Of a DNA stretch of 64,000 nucleotides, positions 31,001 to 44,016 are shown piece after piece. Each line of letters opens with the position of its first letter. Within the stretch, counting starts at the first letter, position 1. The DNA lies in assembly GCA_047967505.1 (NCBI GenBank), contig CM106540.1, one strand, 5' to 3'. Under the pieces are notes generated by a model that saw nothing but the letters and a program-made list of their open reading frames with translations, was not told the DNA's origin and made no database searches. Both the position numbers and the translations under genes were made by a program. This DNA is from Dipteris shenzhenensis. Lineage: Eukaryota > Polypodiophyta > Polypodiopsida > Gleicheniales.

Positions 31001-33703
31001 TGTTGAAGACCACATCATATTTTGACTCTCTATGACTCGCTGTTGGGTTGTGCACACTATTATATGTTGGTTTCTGAAAAGGCTCCATGATGTGTCTTTT
31101 TCAAAGCTTTCAAGACCTGTTTTGCATGTAAGGAAGGCTATGAAGCTGTCCCAATTAACGTCACTTCTTATCCTGTCATTGGGATATGGGCTTGTTTACC
31201 CAGTTGTGTTTGTCTGTGTGGAGCAATATATTTTCTTTTGCAGCACTAGTTGAGAATGATGTCTCCATTTTGGAGAGGGTGCCCATGCAACTATCTGGCA
31301 ATTTTAGGACTAGGCCATGGTTTTATATGTAACTTTGCCTTTGGTCTGTAAACTCTAGATTAGATTTCTACACAGCATTTGTGTGTTTGGTATCACAATT
31401 TTGTGAGCTAGACACTGCTTCATTCAATGGGAGGATCTCAGTTGGACTTACAGCGCGCTTGCTAAGATAGTGGTAGAATATAGTGTTTTTTTTTGTAAAG
31501 AAATCATGCATTGTCTGAAAGGCAGGAAGGGAAAAACGCATGCAAATCTCTTTATTTCAAAGAGAGGTGTATTTGCTGCTGCCCTTTGAAGAGATGGCAT
31601 ACCTTGGATGGTTGTTAGCTCGTCTTAAGACCCTAGAATTTACAACTCTTCCTGCTTTTTATAACTTTACCTGGAATATGCTCCAGTCAGAGACAAGTTC
31701 ATAATGGAGGTGAGCAATTGGTATGTAAATCTGGTAACTGCCGTATAGTCTGAAAGCAATCTGGGTTTATTTAGTAGTAGCCAATGAAGTCAAGTCACCT
31801 CACAACATGAAGCTATAAAATGTTGGAAAGAATAGGATGACGTGAAAAGCAACTACTGTAGTATGTCTCTAGAGGGTCTAGGAGCAATGTCACAGGTAAA
31901 ACCATCAGGAAGTCAGGATCATAGAGCGTCTGACAAAACTAAGAGTTGTGAGGATAAAAATAAAATTAGAAAGACTTTAGCAGAGACCGTAAGCAGACAA
32001 TGGAAAGAAGCAGAGATCATTGGCGGTTCACAGTCAAAACCTCTGTATAAACAAAGCTGACTGTGACAAGTATTGCCTGGGCAGCACTGCATGTAGGTAT
32101 GCACTTTGATAGTTCCATTGCGTACTACAATTGATTTATGCATGCGGCATAGCTGACCAAACTACAATGTGTAGGCCATCTTTGTAACCTTGGTTTTTCC
32201 CTACCAAGCTTGACATGCTGAGAGATGGCCATCCATGCACCATAGAGAATTAAGTGTAACAAGTTAATTGGATGGGGCACATGATTGGGGAATTTGTAAC
32301 AAAACTCGTTTTCGCGTGGGTGTAAGCTATAAAGACTATCAAGTGAATATCACTAGTTTCCCAACTGGATCAACATCGCTCCTAAAGTCACCAACTTCAA
32401 TGCTGCAGATATTTTTAGAGCTGAGATAGCTTTGAATCAACGTGAAAGTGCTATGCAGTGATGAAACAAACCTGGGTTTCTCATGGATGGCTTGCCCCAG
32501 CAATCTTCTATTGCAAGCTTCTTTATCTGGAGGGTGCTCTGGGACAGCGAACTTGGAGCTTTGGCACTGAAATTTGTTTTGCTTACCCGAACATTTGACA
32601 CACTGCCAATGGTTGCCATGCTGCCTAGGTGATACGCCGCCGTGAGCTCCAACTCCACCGAAATTCCTCTCATCCCCACAATCATCAAAAACCCCATCTG
32701 AATAACAATCTTCATCTCCTGCAGAGCTTGAAGTAGACCTCACAAAACTAAGTTGTCCTTTCCTATCTTCATCACTATTTCTGTCTGATTCATCTGCTGT
32801 ACCATTGAAGGATAGCACGTCATCAGGTCTGGCAAAACTGCGTTCATGTCTCGGAGAAAACTGCATACTTCTTCTACATTCCGCCTTCTTCCTTAACTGA
32901 ATCTCAGTACTTAATTTATGTTCAAGCTCCAATACCTGATATACAAAGCTGCTTGTGTTAGCAAATATTCACTTCGCTGATAATCGAATGTGTTATTCAT
33001 AGGGAGTGAGCCAACCTTTTTAACCAGCTGCTGTGCTCGCTGTTTTTCAGCCCTATTATCAGCACGTTCTGTTTGCAATCGTGCTCGGAGGAACTCAATA
33101 GTCATGGCTGAAGGATCTTCACCTACAGGTGCCTTTCTGTAGAGTAAAAGACAATACATTTAGTGCTGGGACTTTCATAGTAAAGATCTTGGTTTATATT
33201 CTTTTTTTGTGAGAATCTTGGTTTATATTCACATTAGCACACGGCCTTACAGTCACGTTCATAACTTAAAAAACTCAAATTCTTTGATATGCGATTAACT
33301 TCCCATGCTCGAAATCCTGAAGACACTTCCTCTGCAACTATAGCACGTTTAGAGAGACTTTATGTTGAGCAATGGCAGTATACACTTCTTACCTTTCAAG
33401 AGCTGAGGAACTGAAGCTGCGTTGGAATGTTTTTAAGTAGCCCCGGGCTCTATTATCAATAGCTTTCATAACTTTACTTTCACTAACAGGTACTGCCTGT
33501 TCTTGAGTTTCAGGAGTATTGACTGGTGTCGTTGCCACGATCTTAGATGCAGTTTTAAAACCCATTCTGACAGCTTCGATGATCAACTGGAATCGCTGTT
33601 CACCTTCAACCACGAACAGAATGAAGACCTTCAACCACGAACAAGCATGAAGAGTTGGGTTAAAGAAGACAGCATGTATTAGAAAAGTTTGATTAACTTT
33701 CAT
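26388..33703 (-). CDS. Host gene, five coding exons: plant protein with N-terminal coiled coil, function unknown
   Basis: Joined on the minus strand: 33703(?)-33393, 33136-33016, 32935-32472, 28486-28222, 28097-26388. All four joins have GT..AG borders and keep one frame, for about 956 codons if the first ATG at 33703 is used. The order is: a Ser-rich start with 'GYLKTFQRSFSSSALER', a Lys/Glu/Arg-rich helix across exons 2-3 ('FLRARLQTERADNRAEKQRAQQ', then 'LELEHKL') likely to form a coiled coil, a Ser/Asp-rich middle with CxxC pairs, and a long low-complexity Gly/Ser/Asn-rich tail. The start resembles a plant-specific coiled-coil family as I recall it, but I cannot name it. The gene looks intact. 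The start codon is uncertain. Confidence 0.75.
28222..28486 (-). CDS. Exon 4 of host gene
   Basis: Acceptor 'ttttcctag|AAGTTGG', donor 'AAATCAG|GTATGC'. 265 nt. It joins exon 3 in phase, giving 'EKPR' followed by 'SWTCSACNLNVKRD', across an intron of about 4 kb. The splice-site quality and continuous frame support the join. A transcript is the real test. Confidence 0.75.
28683..29243 (+). mobile_element. Possible solo LTR or small element with TATA box and internal repeats
   Basis: Begins 'tgttaggtttgc' and ends near 'caatgttaggca'. At about 28833 'cctataaagggccc' looks like a core promoter, followed by a CAG/CTC-rich stretch. Three partial copies of 'attggtgatttgcagttagc' with following sequence start at 29011, 29113 and 29167. 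No coding sequence, no second copy in the window, no verified target duplication. Confidence 0.35.
29990..30445 (+). pseudogene. LINE-type (non-LTR) reverse transcriptase remnant
   Basis: 'IKVKQGCPFYPLF' matches the conserved KQGCPLSP-type RT block. Later 'YKYPGVE', 'GGMKALFSLQNRCRKS' and 'MMLVQTVLYGCKAWAL' match the region after the RT catalytic core in plant LINEs. The YxDD block that should lie between them is missing, so the copy has an internal deletion. It sits antisense within intron 3. Confidence 0.7.
32472..32935 (-). CDS. Exon 3 of host gene
   Basis: Acceptor 'atatcag|GTATTGG', donor 'AAACCCAG|GTTTG'. 464 nt. It continues the coiled coil ('LELEHKLSTEIQLRKKAECR'), then a Ser/Asp-rich acidic linker, a 'WQCVKCSGKQNKFQC' Cys cluster, and 'RRLLGQAIHEKPR' at the border. 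Confidence 0.85.
33016..33136 (-). CDS. Exon 2 of host gene, coiled-coil segment
   Basis: Acceptor 'ctctacag|AAAGG', donor 'AAAAAG|GTTGGC'. 121 nt, completing the split Arg codon of exon 1 and ending in phase 0. It encodes 'EDPSAMTIEFLRARLQTER' and a strongly charged helix. Confidence 0.85.
33393..33703 (-). CDS. Exon 1 of host gene (5' limit uncertain)
   Basis: The reading frame ends at a clear donor (CTTGAAAG|GTAAGAAG, last exon base 33393). The conserved-looking part starts at 'GEQRFQLIIEAVRMGFKTASK', near 33606. The upstream residues from the ATG at 33703 are hydrophobic and derive partly from a short duplication of 'tgttcgtggttgaaggt'. A splice acceptor at that point with a further upstream exon is therefore possible. 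Confidence 0.65.
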
Positions 33704-34503
33704 ATACCTTGCCTTGCACTATTACCCTGTTTCTTTAACGATCGTACTCTCTTGCTCTCCAATCCCCTCTACCACCTTCCTACAACCGTTCCCGTCTCAC
33801 CTCTCTTCGAAAAACTTGCCGTGGAAGGGTTGATACCTTTCTTTCTGACGATGATCAAGTTATTGTGTATAAACTGAGCTGAATGGCAGGCGTTCAGTTG
33901 ATTGTGTTCCTTAGCAATTTGTCAGTTAAACTTCAGGGAACTCTCATATTCATCAAAGGAAAACCGTAAGAGGCAACTCGGATATTCAACCTCGCTCCCT
34001 TTTGTTGGGGCAAGAAATGTTAATCATCACCAGAAACTTGACGTTGCCAGCGAAAGAGTCAAGTCAAAAGTTGGGTTTCCGTGCATTGTCTGGAGTCGCT
34101 CTCTCCCCTCTTCACTCTAAAATACAAAGCTCGCAAGGCAATCATCCATTCTGACACACATAAAGATAGAATATATGGGTGCAGCAGGAGACAGAGAAGC
34201 GAGAGTTTGCACCTGTAAGGGCAATGTGCAAAGGCGCAGTGAGGAAACTGGATTGGAATGTAAACGATTCCGAAGAAGATTAATTAGCTCAAAGGAAGCT
34301 ATTCAACTGGAAGAGGAAAGTGGAGGCGATGGAGATGCTCGACGAACTATGTAAGAAGAGGGGAGGAAGAATATTGTGACCGGGGCTCTAAATATCGAAT
34401 CTCACACAGCAACCTAAGTTCCGAAGTGGTGACAGCACTTTTGGTGGCAGCGCTTTAGTGCTCGCGTGTTGCGAAAGGCAGCAAGCAAAAGGCAATTCTT
34501 TAA
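33704..34503 (-). promoter_or_regulatory. 5' flank / probable promoter and untranslated leader of host gene
   Basis: No continuing gene is readable on either strand. By position it should hold the leader and promoter of the minus-strand gene. No convincing TATA box was fixed. Pyrimidine-rich stretches on the minus strand near 34150-34350 would suit an untranslated leader. A short frame at 34176-34360 (plus) has no motif. Confidence 0.35.
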
Positions 34504-35349
34504 TTACGACGTCGAGAGTTGGAATGCTTGATGGCGATGGACAAGCGGCCCTACACAGCATTTGCAAACGAACCCAAAGGTGGGAATCGCAAGCAAAGCC
34601 ACGAAGCTGCGCTTCCTGTCTCTGCTAAATCGACTTGAATTGATTGAATGCGATGCGAGGTTTGAATTGTGAGCTAACGATTGATTGCTTTCTTCAACGT
34701 CCTCGGTGAGAGAACGTTCAAGGATTGAAATCTTTCCGGACACCCCGCAGCTAGATCTAGACTTGATTTCAGACGACAGGGAAGATTGACGATTTGCAGA
34801 AAATTTTAATACTTGATTTGAAACCAAAAGGAAGATTGACAATTTGAAGCAAAATCTGATTTCGACTTGAAACGAAACGAAGATTTTTGAAGATTGGACA
34901 AACTTGTCAACCAAAATGCGAATTCGGAAACGGATTGATTTTGGGAGTCTAACGAAAATCCAAAAGCATGCCAAAGCTAACAATTTGGAAAACGGAATTG
35001 CGACGACGAACTTGTTCCAGAGGAACCCTGGGAACACTGGAATTGCACTGTGCTTGGTTGCAAACCGAACGAAATTATACGACACCAAAGAACGTCGGAA
35101 TTCAACAACTTCGGAACGCTGGAATTGCGAAGGATACGTCGAGGAAGATTCCAACAATGTCGGAGCTGGAATTGCTAATTGTGGACGAACCAACAACGTC
35201 GGAATTCGAATCGCTCGTTGACAAACCGAAACAACGCCGGAACTTGAACTGCGACGCCGAACTTCGTTAAGCCAGACGGAAGAGCCCCAAATTCCGACAA
35301 CAACCAGTCGGGAATTTTCCGGTCCTTTTAAAATTCTTTTGAAAATCAC
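34504..35349 (-). other. 281-codon open frame of doubtful coding status
   Basis: A long minus-strand frame over sequence with many recurring 'ggaattg', 'cgtcggaattc' and 'cgaacc' motifs, relatively rich in CpG. The translation is Ser/Arg/Phe-rich, with no domain I recognise. A second, shorter frame overlaps on plus. The recurring motifs may by themselves keep several frames open. It could be a repeat or the CpG-richer 5' region of the neighbouring gene. Confidence 0.25.
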
Positions 35350-35392
35350 GCGGCCGATTTGACACTTGTCCTTAAAAAACTTTTTCCTTTAA

Positions 35393-35580
35393 CATTTGTA
35401 CTTCACTTTTCCATAAGGACAATCCTTTTGTTAAACACACTCAAGGATAATGAATTATTCATAAGGCCTTTATGGAAAATCCTTTTGTTAAACACACTCA
35501 ATGATAATACATCATTGATAAGGCCCATAAAATCCTTTTGTTGAACACACTCAATGATAATAAATCATTGATAAGGCCTC
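35393..35580. repeat. Three tandem copies of a ~57-bp unit
   Basis: 'aatccttttgttaaacacac...tcattgataaggcc' occurs three times with small changes, the second and third copies closest. A GA microsatellite follows at 35641-35673. Confidence 0.85.
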
Positions 35581-35834
35581 CCAAGTTCCAAATAGCGAAA
35601 GGGGGTGGAGATGATGGATTGAAAGTGATGAGGGAGACAAAGAGAGAGAGAAATAGAGAGAGAGAGAGAGAGAGGCGCTAAAAATGTGGAGGATTTCTAG
35701 AGGAAAAAATAGCAAGTGGATCAATACAAAATCATGATTTTTTGAAAATAAAAAATTGGCAATTTTCGCTTCTTCTGAATCTCCTTCACTTCAACCTTCC
35801 TATGGCAGGCCAAAAAGCATGAAGCGCTAAGCAG

Positions 35835-36235
35835 TGACAGCTCAAGCGGTTTGGGCGTTCGCCCACACTCACCCCGTTTGATTCCTTTCGAAAGCTTAGC
35901 TTTTGCATGTCCACGTAGGCCACGGAGGATGGGCACCTCGTGGTTGGTCTTGTGTGTGTGCGCCAGGCATGAAGAGAATAGAATATCATATGGACCTAAA
36001 TGCTCTCTCATGTGTTGGGTTCAAGTAGTTTGGGTGTTTTTGCCCATGCTCAATCGGCTGCCCCCATTCGATTCACTTGGGAAGCTCATCTTTTGCATGC
36101 TAATGTAGGCCACGAGCAGTTGGCACCTCGTGGTTGGCCCCGTGTGCAAAAAAAAAAGCATGAAGAGAATAAAATGTCATATGTACAAGGAAATGCTCTC
36201 TCATGTGTCCGATCTCTCATTTGTCGGGTTCGATA
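35835..36235. repeat. Two imperfect tandem copies, ~180 bp each
   Basis: Shared landmarks are 'ttcgcccacactcaccccgtttgattcctt' against 'ttgcccatgctcaatc...cattcgattcactt', 'gcacctcgtggttgg', 'gcatgaagagaata' and 'aatgctctctcatgtgt'. No gene. Confidence 0.75.
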
Positions 36236-36420
36236 ATCTTGGAGACATCCTCTTTCTCAGAATTGACACCAAAAATGATAATAAGGAGGCAACTTCTTCT
36301 TGAAACATTTTGGATTTCTGGTGTTGAATGTTGGAACATCCTCTCCGAGAAATGACACTAAAAACAATAATAAGGAGTCAACTCACGCCTTATTCTTCTT
36401 GAAACATTTTGGATCCGCAC
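36236..36420. repeat. Two imperfect tandem copies, ~95 bp each
   Basis: 'acatcctctttctcagaattgacacc' and 'cttcttgaaacattttggat' recur once each downstream as 'acatcctctccgagaaatgacact' and 'cttcttgaaacattttggat'. Confidence 0.75.
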
Positions 36421-38034
36421 AACTTCCTTTAAACCCAAGGCTACGAGAAAGATTTGCCCATTTTTCCATCTTTAAACAACATAGTTCAGGATAGGTTGTT
36501 CGCAGCACAAAAGATGATGTTGTGCATGCATGTTGTGGCACACAAGGACCTAGGCAAGGCAAAGCTCTAATATATATACCCTAAGCAACTCCTTCATGAT
36601 AGGAACAGCAATAGAAGGTTTTTATCCAAGGGAATTTTATTGTAAAGTTAGAAAGAAATGACTTTCAAAAAATACAAGCCAAATACTAGGGACTATTGAG
36701 TAGCCACTAGGCTCAAAGCTTCTAGTTACATCAATTGCTATTATGGCTGCAACAACCATAGCCCTTTTGGTATGTGAATGACCCACATAAGAGTTGAAAG
36801 TTGTAATCCACTTTGCATAATCCAAATACAAGACTAAGGTTGTCCCCCTTGTGCAACAAAGGGAGCAAGCACCAAAGTCAAGTCATGGCATTATAAGTCT
36901 TCGAGTTGAGACCTTGCCTAGCATGCGTGAGATTATGCATGATAGAAATCAAAGGACATGGGTAGACCGATATCCTCTCTATGGAAAGAACTAGCATTCT
37001 CAAAGAGACTAACAATGTATTTGAAGCACTATTAGCATTTGCCTTTATAGTGGGGCTCTAGGGCTCCCATAGTTCGAGGAGGTCACTCTTAAAACATGTA
37101 ACACATCATGCGTGAGCTAAGTAAGGGAATTTTTTATTAATACACTTACATGGCATATACATGTTTGAGGGGATCTCATAAAGTATAATCAATTTATGGA
37201 TATGTACAAACATGATATTTAACTTTAAAATTGAAACCTGTAACCAACAAACATGTCAATTTTCAAATATCGGGATTATTTTATCACGGGGCATCACTTT
37301 TATAGACGGCATACAGCACGTGCGATTTTACATTTTCTCATGTAATTGATCAACCCTCTCTTGCATGTATACATTTTTCAAGCTTAAAATTTAGACATCC
37401 TTCCATAAATCTACACATATAAATTGCACTAAGTTGCTACTTTATAAATCCCCTCATGCATGTAAACGGCATGTAAGTCCCCCTAATAAAACATTACCCC
37501 TCCATGCACTAACGTGGTATGTTACATGTTCATGAGTGACTCCCTGTGTATTTTAAAACATGCTTGAATGAAGGTGCTATATGCACTTTTAGGTGGTAAC
37601 ACACTCAGTCCCCCAAGTCCCATAGGTTGACACTTCGAAAATAATTCATGTGGCTACACAAAATTGCTATCATGTGTGGACTCTATCACAAGGGTAGTAA
37701 GAGGCCAAGTGGTAGCATGCATGAGTTGTTCAACTAGCTTTCATAAAAGCCCTAGGTAGCAATTTGGTTACTTCTCACACCATGTTTTACTGCTTGTCAA
37801 TGTAAGACTAAGTATGATAGGGATGTTGCCTTTAGCTAATAAAGTGTGCATACATTTTTCACAATTGTCTTGAACCTCATGAACTCATATGCCAACCTAC
37901 TTTCAAATTCTAATTTTCTTACTTTATGGATCGAGTTGGGGATTCAAAACCAAACCTTGCAAACTTGCAAGTACAAAGCATTATTCAAGTGGGATGGTAA
38001 GGTGTGCACCGCCTTTATTTTGTGATTAGGAGTT
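36421..38034. other. Intergenic, no gene seen
   Basis: AT-rich sequence with only short random frames. No splice-linked frames, RNA gene or transposon motif was recognised. Confidence 0.5.
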
Positions 38035-38376
38035 GAGGTCCCATTGAAATGTGGATAAGTTGGCAAGGCATGTAAAATGGTGGGCAATGTGATAACTCCA
38101 AAAAGAAAAGGAAAAAACTATCATCTGAGTACGATGCTTGATTGCCATGAAGTCCCATTGAAATGTGGATAAGTTGGCAAGGCATGTAAAATGGTGGGCA
38201 ATGTGATAACTCCAAAAAGAAAAGGAAAAAACTATCATCTGAGTACAATGCTTGATTGCCATGAGGTCCCATTGAAATGTGGATAAGTTGGCAAGGCATG
38301 TAAAATGGTGGGCAATGTGATAACTCCAAAAAGAAAAGGAAAAAACTATCATCTGAGTACGATGCTTGATTGCCAT
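38035..38376. repeat. Three near-identical 114-bp tandem copies
   Basis: Units start at 38035, 38149 and 38263 and differ at only a few bases (gaggtccc/gaagtccc, tacgatgc/tacaatgc). 114 is a multiple of three, so two minus-strand frames stay open across all copies with a 38-residue repeat. Near identity points to a recent event. Confidence 0.95.
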
Positions 38377-38810
38377 TGCAAAGTCCACAACTCAATAGCA
38401 CAATGGATTTTCCAAAATACAAAGTACAAATGTGCATAAGAACTCAAGTAGCAACCCCCTAGAAAACTTAACAATTGGTCATTATGTAGGTATGCCAATT
38501 GGATGACGAGTAGAACTCAATAGCACAAGGCTTCTTATATTATTGGCAAAGAGAGGCAATTGCCCATCTAAGACTTGCTAAATGGTCTTGTAGAAGAGCT
38601 TGGAAGCATGTATATAAAGAAGGCAAAGTGTTTATAAACATGCAAATCCATATGCATTTTTAAAAGCCTCGCCCCACACTAAGTGCTCACATGTGTGCAT
38701 GCAATAGCCAAGTTTGTAGCTTGCACATGAATTATAGGCATGCGTGCATACATAGGTGCATTTGTGTGGTATGTATGTTTTGTGCATGCAAGCATGCCAT
38801 GCGCATGTGC

Positions 38811-38811
<1 letters not shown>
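38377..38811. other. Intergenic, no gene seen
   Basis: Short non-repetitive stretch with no motif, ending at the GA tract. Confidence 0.5.
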
Positions 38812-38867
<56 letters not shown>

Positions 38868-38908
38868 GGAGGGAGGGAGGGAGGGAGGGAGGGAGGGAGG
38901 GAGGGAGG

Positions 38909-38978
<70 letters not shown>
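38812..38978. repeat. Compound microsatellite (GA)n(GGGA)n(GA)n
   Basis: About 50 bp of GA, then about 50 bp of GGGA units, then about 65 bp of GA. Pure purine on plus. The GGGA part could form G-quadruplex structures on the plus strand. The Arg/Glu/Gly frames over it are artefacts. Confidence 0.95.
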
Positions 38979-38980
<2 letters not shown>

Positions 38981-39490
38981 TCAAAATGCCATATGGAAAT
39001 CCCCTTGGGCTTGGTGCTAATGGCATCTAAGGTACTACGATTGGGTTTGACATTGAATGCTCAATTAAGAAAAGAACAGAGAAAGTAAAGAGCAGAGAAA
39101 CCTTATCTCACAGATAAAGTAGTGTGTTTAAAGAAATTGTATTTGAGCTTGATAGAGGAATACTCCACCATGGATTTTGAAGGGCTAATAACAAGCTAAA
39201 AACTAATTTTCTATATTTATGGTCCACCAATGCCCTATCTTAAGGTCACTTTGAGGTCACCATTTACACATCAACCTCAAACTGCCCACAAGTGTCCATT
39301 ATGCTGCTCACCACCTCATTTCATCTTGATTGTTTCTCTCGTACATTTTTTATTAGACCTTTGTGCTTGGTAGCTTCCGTACTATCATCTTATCATACAT
39401 ACTATAATTTGTCATTGACACCTTCAGTAACCTAAAGTTGAATATTACATTCTTTCCCCATCACTCAATTGCGGCTCTACTATATGTCAT

Positions 39491-39491
<1 letters not shown>
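38979..39491. other. Intergenic, no gene seen
   Basis: No motif or long frame. Confidence 0.5.
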
Positions 39492-39549
<58 letters not shown>

Positions 39550-39610
39550 ACCACACACATGTGCACACGCGCACACACACACATACACGTGCACACGCGC
39601 TTACACAACA
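39492..39610. repeat. Compound microsatellite (CT)n(AC)n with degenerate AC tail
   Basis: About 36 bp CT then about 24 bp AC, decaying into 'acatgtgcacacgcgc'-type alternating sequence to about 39610. Confidence 0.95.
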
Positions 39611-42384
<2,774 letters not shown>

Positions 42385-42457
<73 letters not shown>

Positions 42458-42816
42458 TGCACGCACGCGCACACAAGCACGTGCATGTGCACACACATGC
42501 ATGCACATATGCACGCACACAAAGATGCACACATAGTCACCCATGCACATGCATATACGCACGCATGCAAATGCCCATGTGCATACCCATGCACATGCAC
42601 ACATGCCCACATAGGCATGTGCACGTGCACACGTGCATGCATGCATGGACATGTGCACATGCAAACACATAGGCATAAGCACATGTATGCGTATGGACAT
42701 GTGCATGCATAGGAACACCCCCCCACACATGTGCATGCGCATGCACACGTGTGCACACACCCACATGCATATGCATGCATGCGCGCGTGTGCACACTCAC
42801 ACACACACACACACAC

Positions 42817-42845
<29 letters not shown>
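42385..42845. repeat. (CA)n tract followed by ~340 bp of alternating purine-pyrimidine sequence, ending (CA)n(CT)n
   Basis: About 70 bp pure CA, then long 'gcacgcatgcatgtgcacac'-type alternation to 42819 with few interruptions, then CT to 42845. The sequence is suited to Z-DNA. Cys/Val and His/Thr frames across it are artefacts. Confidence 0.9.
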
Positions 42846-42848
<3 letters not shown>

Positions 42849-44011
42849 TTCTTATGTTTTTTTCCTAAATTTCTCATTAATTTTGTATTTTTTATTTAAA
42901 AAAAGGTTCCCTACTTATCTTTGCATCCTTTCACTATCATTTAGAATGTGCGTGTCATATATTTAAAAGCTCTCTAACTAAAACTACAAACACTCTACGC
43001 TAACCAAACCTCTTCTCTCGAGGTATTTCTTCTTCAATTTTTTTTTCATAACTTTTCCTCAATATCCCTGGCTTCTCCTAATTCCTATCTATGCTCTCTC
43101 CCTCTCTCCTAATCTCTCCTATTTTCCCCTAATCTTTCCTAATTATTCCTAATCTTTAGCATTCCCCCAAATTTTCTTAATTCTCTCTCTAACCCCCCTT
43201 CTCCTAATCTTTCCTATTTTCCCCTAATTATTCCTAATCTATACTATTTCCCCTAAATTTTCTTAATTCTCTCTCTAACCCCCCATCCCCGACCCCCCAC
43301 CTGACCCCTTAGTGTATTTTCTATCGTTCTATTTTCTATCTTTTATTTAAAACCATCTAAGCCTATCTAAGGTATTTAATTTTTATCTATCCTATCGGTA
43401 ATACAGATCCCCTCCCCACACTTTCTACCCACCCACCGACATACATTTTTATGCTCCTAGATGACCCGCCTCCCTAAAAACTATCTAAGTCTGCCATTGA
43501 TCCCCAAATCTACCTCAGGCCTCGACCCCCTATCCTACCCGACCCTCCCGACTACACCCTATAAAAACCCTTCTACTAAGTAACCCTACTCTAAGACTGC
43601 ACTCAATGCCTACTACTGCCGCGGCTAAGTCTGCCCTCATGCTCAGTCTATGGTGCCCGTTGCTGCCTGTGCTGCCATCCATGGGCTTTTTAGTGCATTG
43701 TATTGCCTCTCATGATCGCACCTTATTATCATGGCTGCCCTGATGAACCTCGCCACCATGTGCCTCTCGACTGCTGCACTGTTGACGTGGTCCCCTCAGT
43801 GATCATTATGGCTCCAAATGACCTTGCTCTATGCAAACTGCCCTGAACGATCAGCGCTGCAGTCACGGCTCACTTCTCCTAACACCATCGCCACACAGGC
43901 TATTTCACTGCCTACCGATCTTTATTTGTCCTGCATCTCGAAGATCATCAGCGCATGACTCTAAGGTGTTGTATAACCCACACATAACCGATTTTTTCTT
44001 GCTCTTGGGTA
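42846..44011. other. Pyrimidine-rich then mixed intergenic DNA, no gene seen
   Basis: 42846-43560 is CT/AT-rich with repeated 'cctaatctttcctatttt' words (a ~110-bp stretch near 43110 recurs near 43205). 43560-44011 is more balanced, but has no recognised motif. Confidence 0.5.
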
Positions 44012-44016
44012 CTAGG
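44012..44016. repeat. Left target-site duplication CTAGG of the copia element
   Basis: Identical to 58317-58321 and directly abutting the LTR TG end. Confidence 0.9.

Larger units (their letters stand above)
28487..32471 (-). other. Large intron 3 of host gene, filled with transposon debris
   Basis: Bounded by the donor after exon 3 and the acceptor before exon 4. It contains a TATA-bearing repeat element (28683-29243) and a LINE remnant (29990-30445). I see nothing coding in 29244-29989 and 30446-32471; short frames there show no motif. Confidence 0.7.

Noticed and set aside
38015-38437. 140-codon minus-strand frame with three repeated units, a possible repeat protein
   Set aside because: Open only because a 114-bp unit was triplicated; two overlapping frames are open equally and there is no start context or homology.
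38679-39088. Arg/Glu and Leu/Ser repeat frames over the GA/GGGA block
   Set aside because: Microsatellite translations without any non-repetitive domain.
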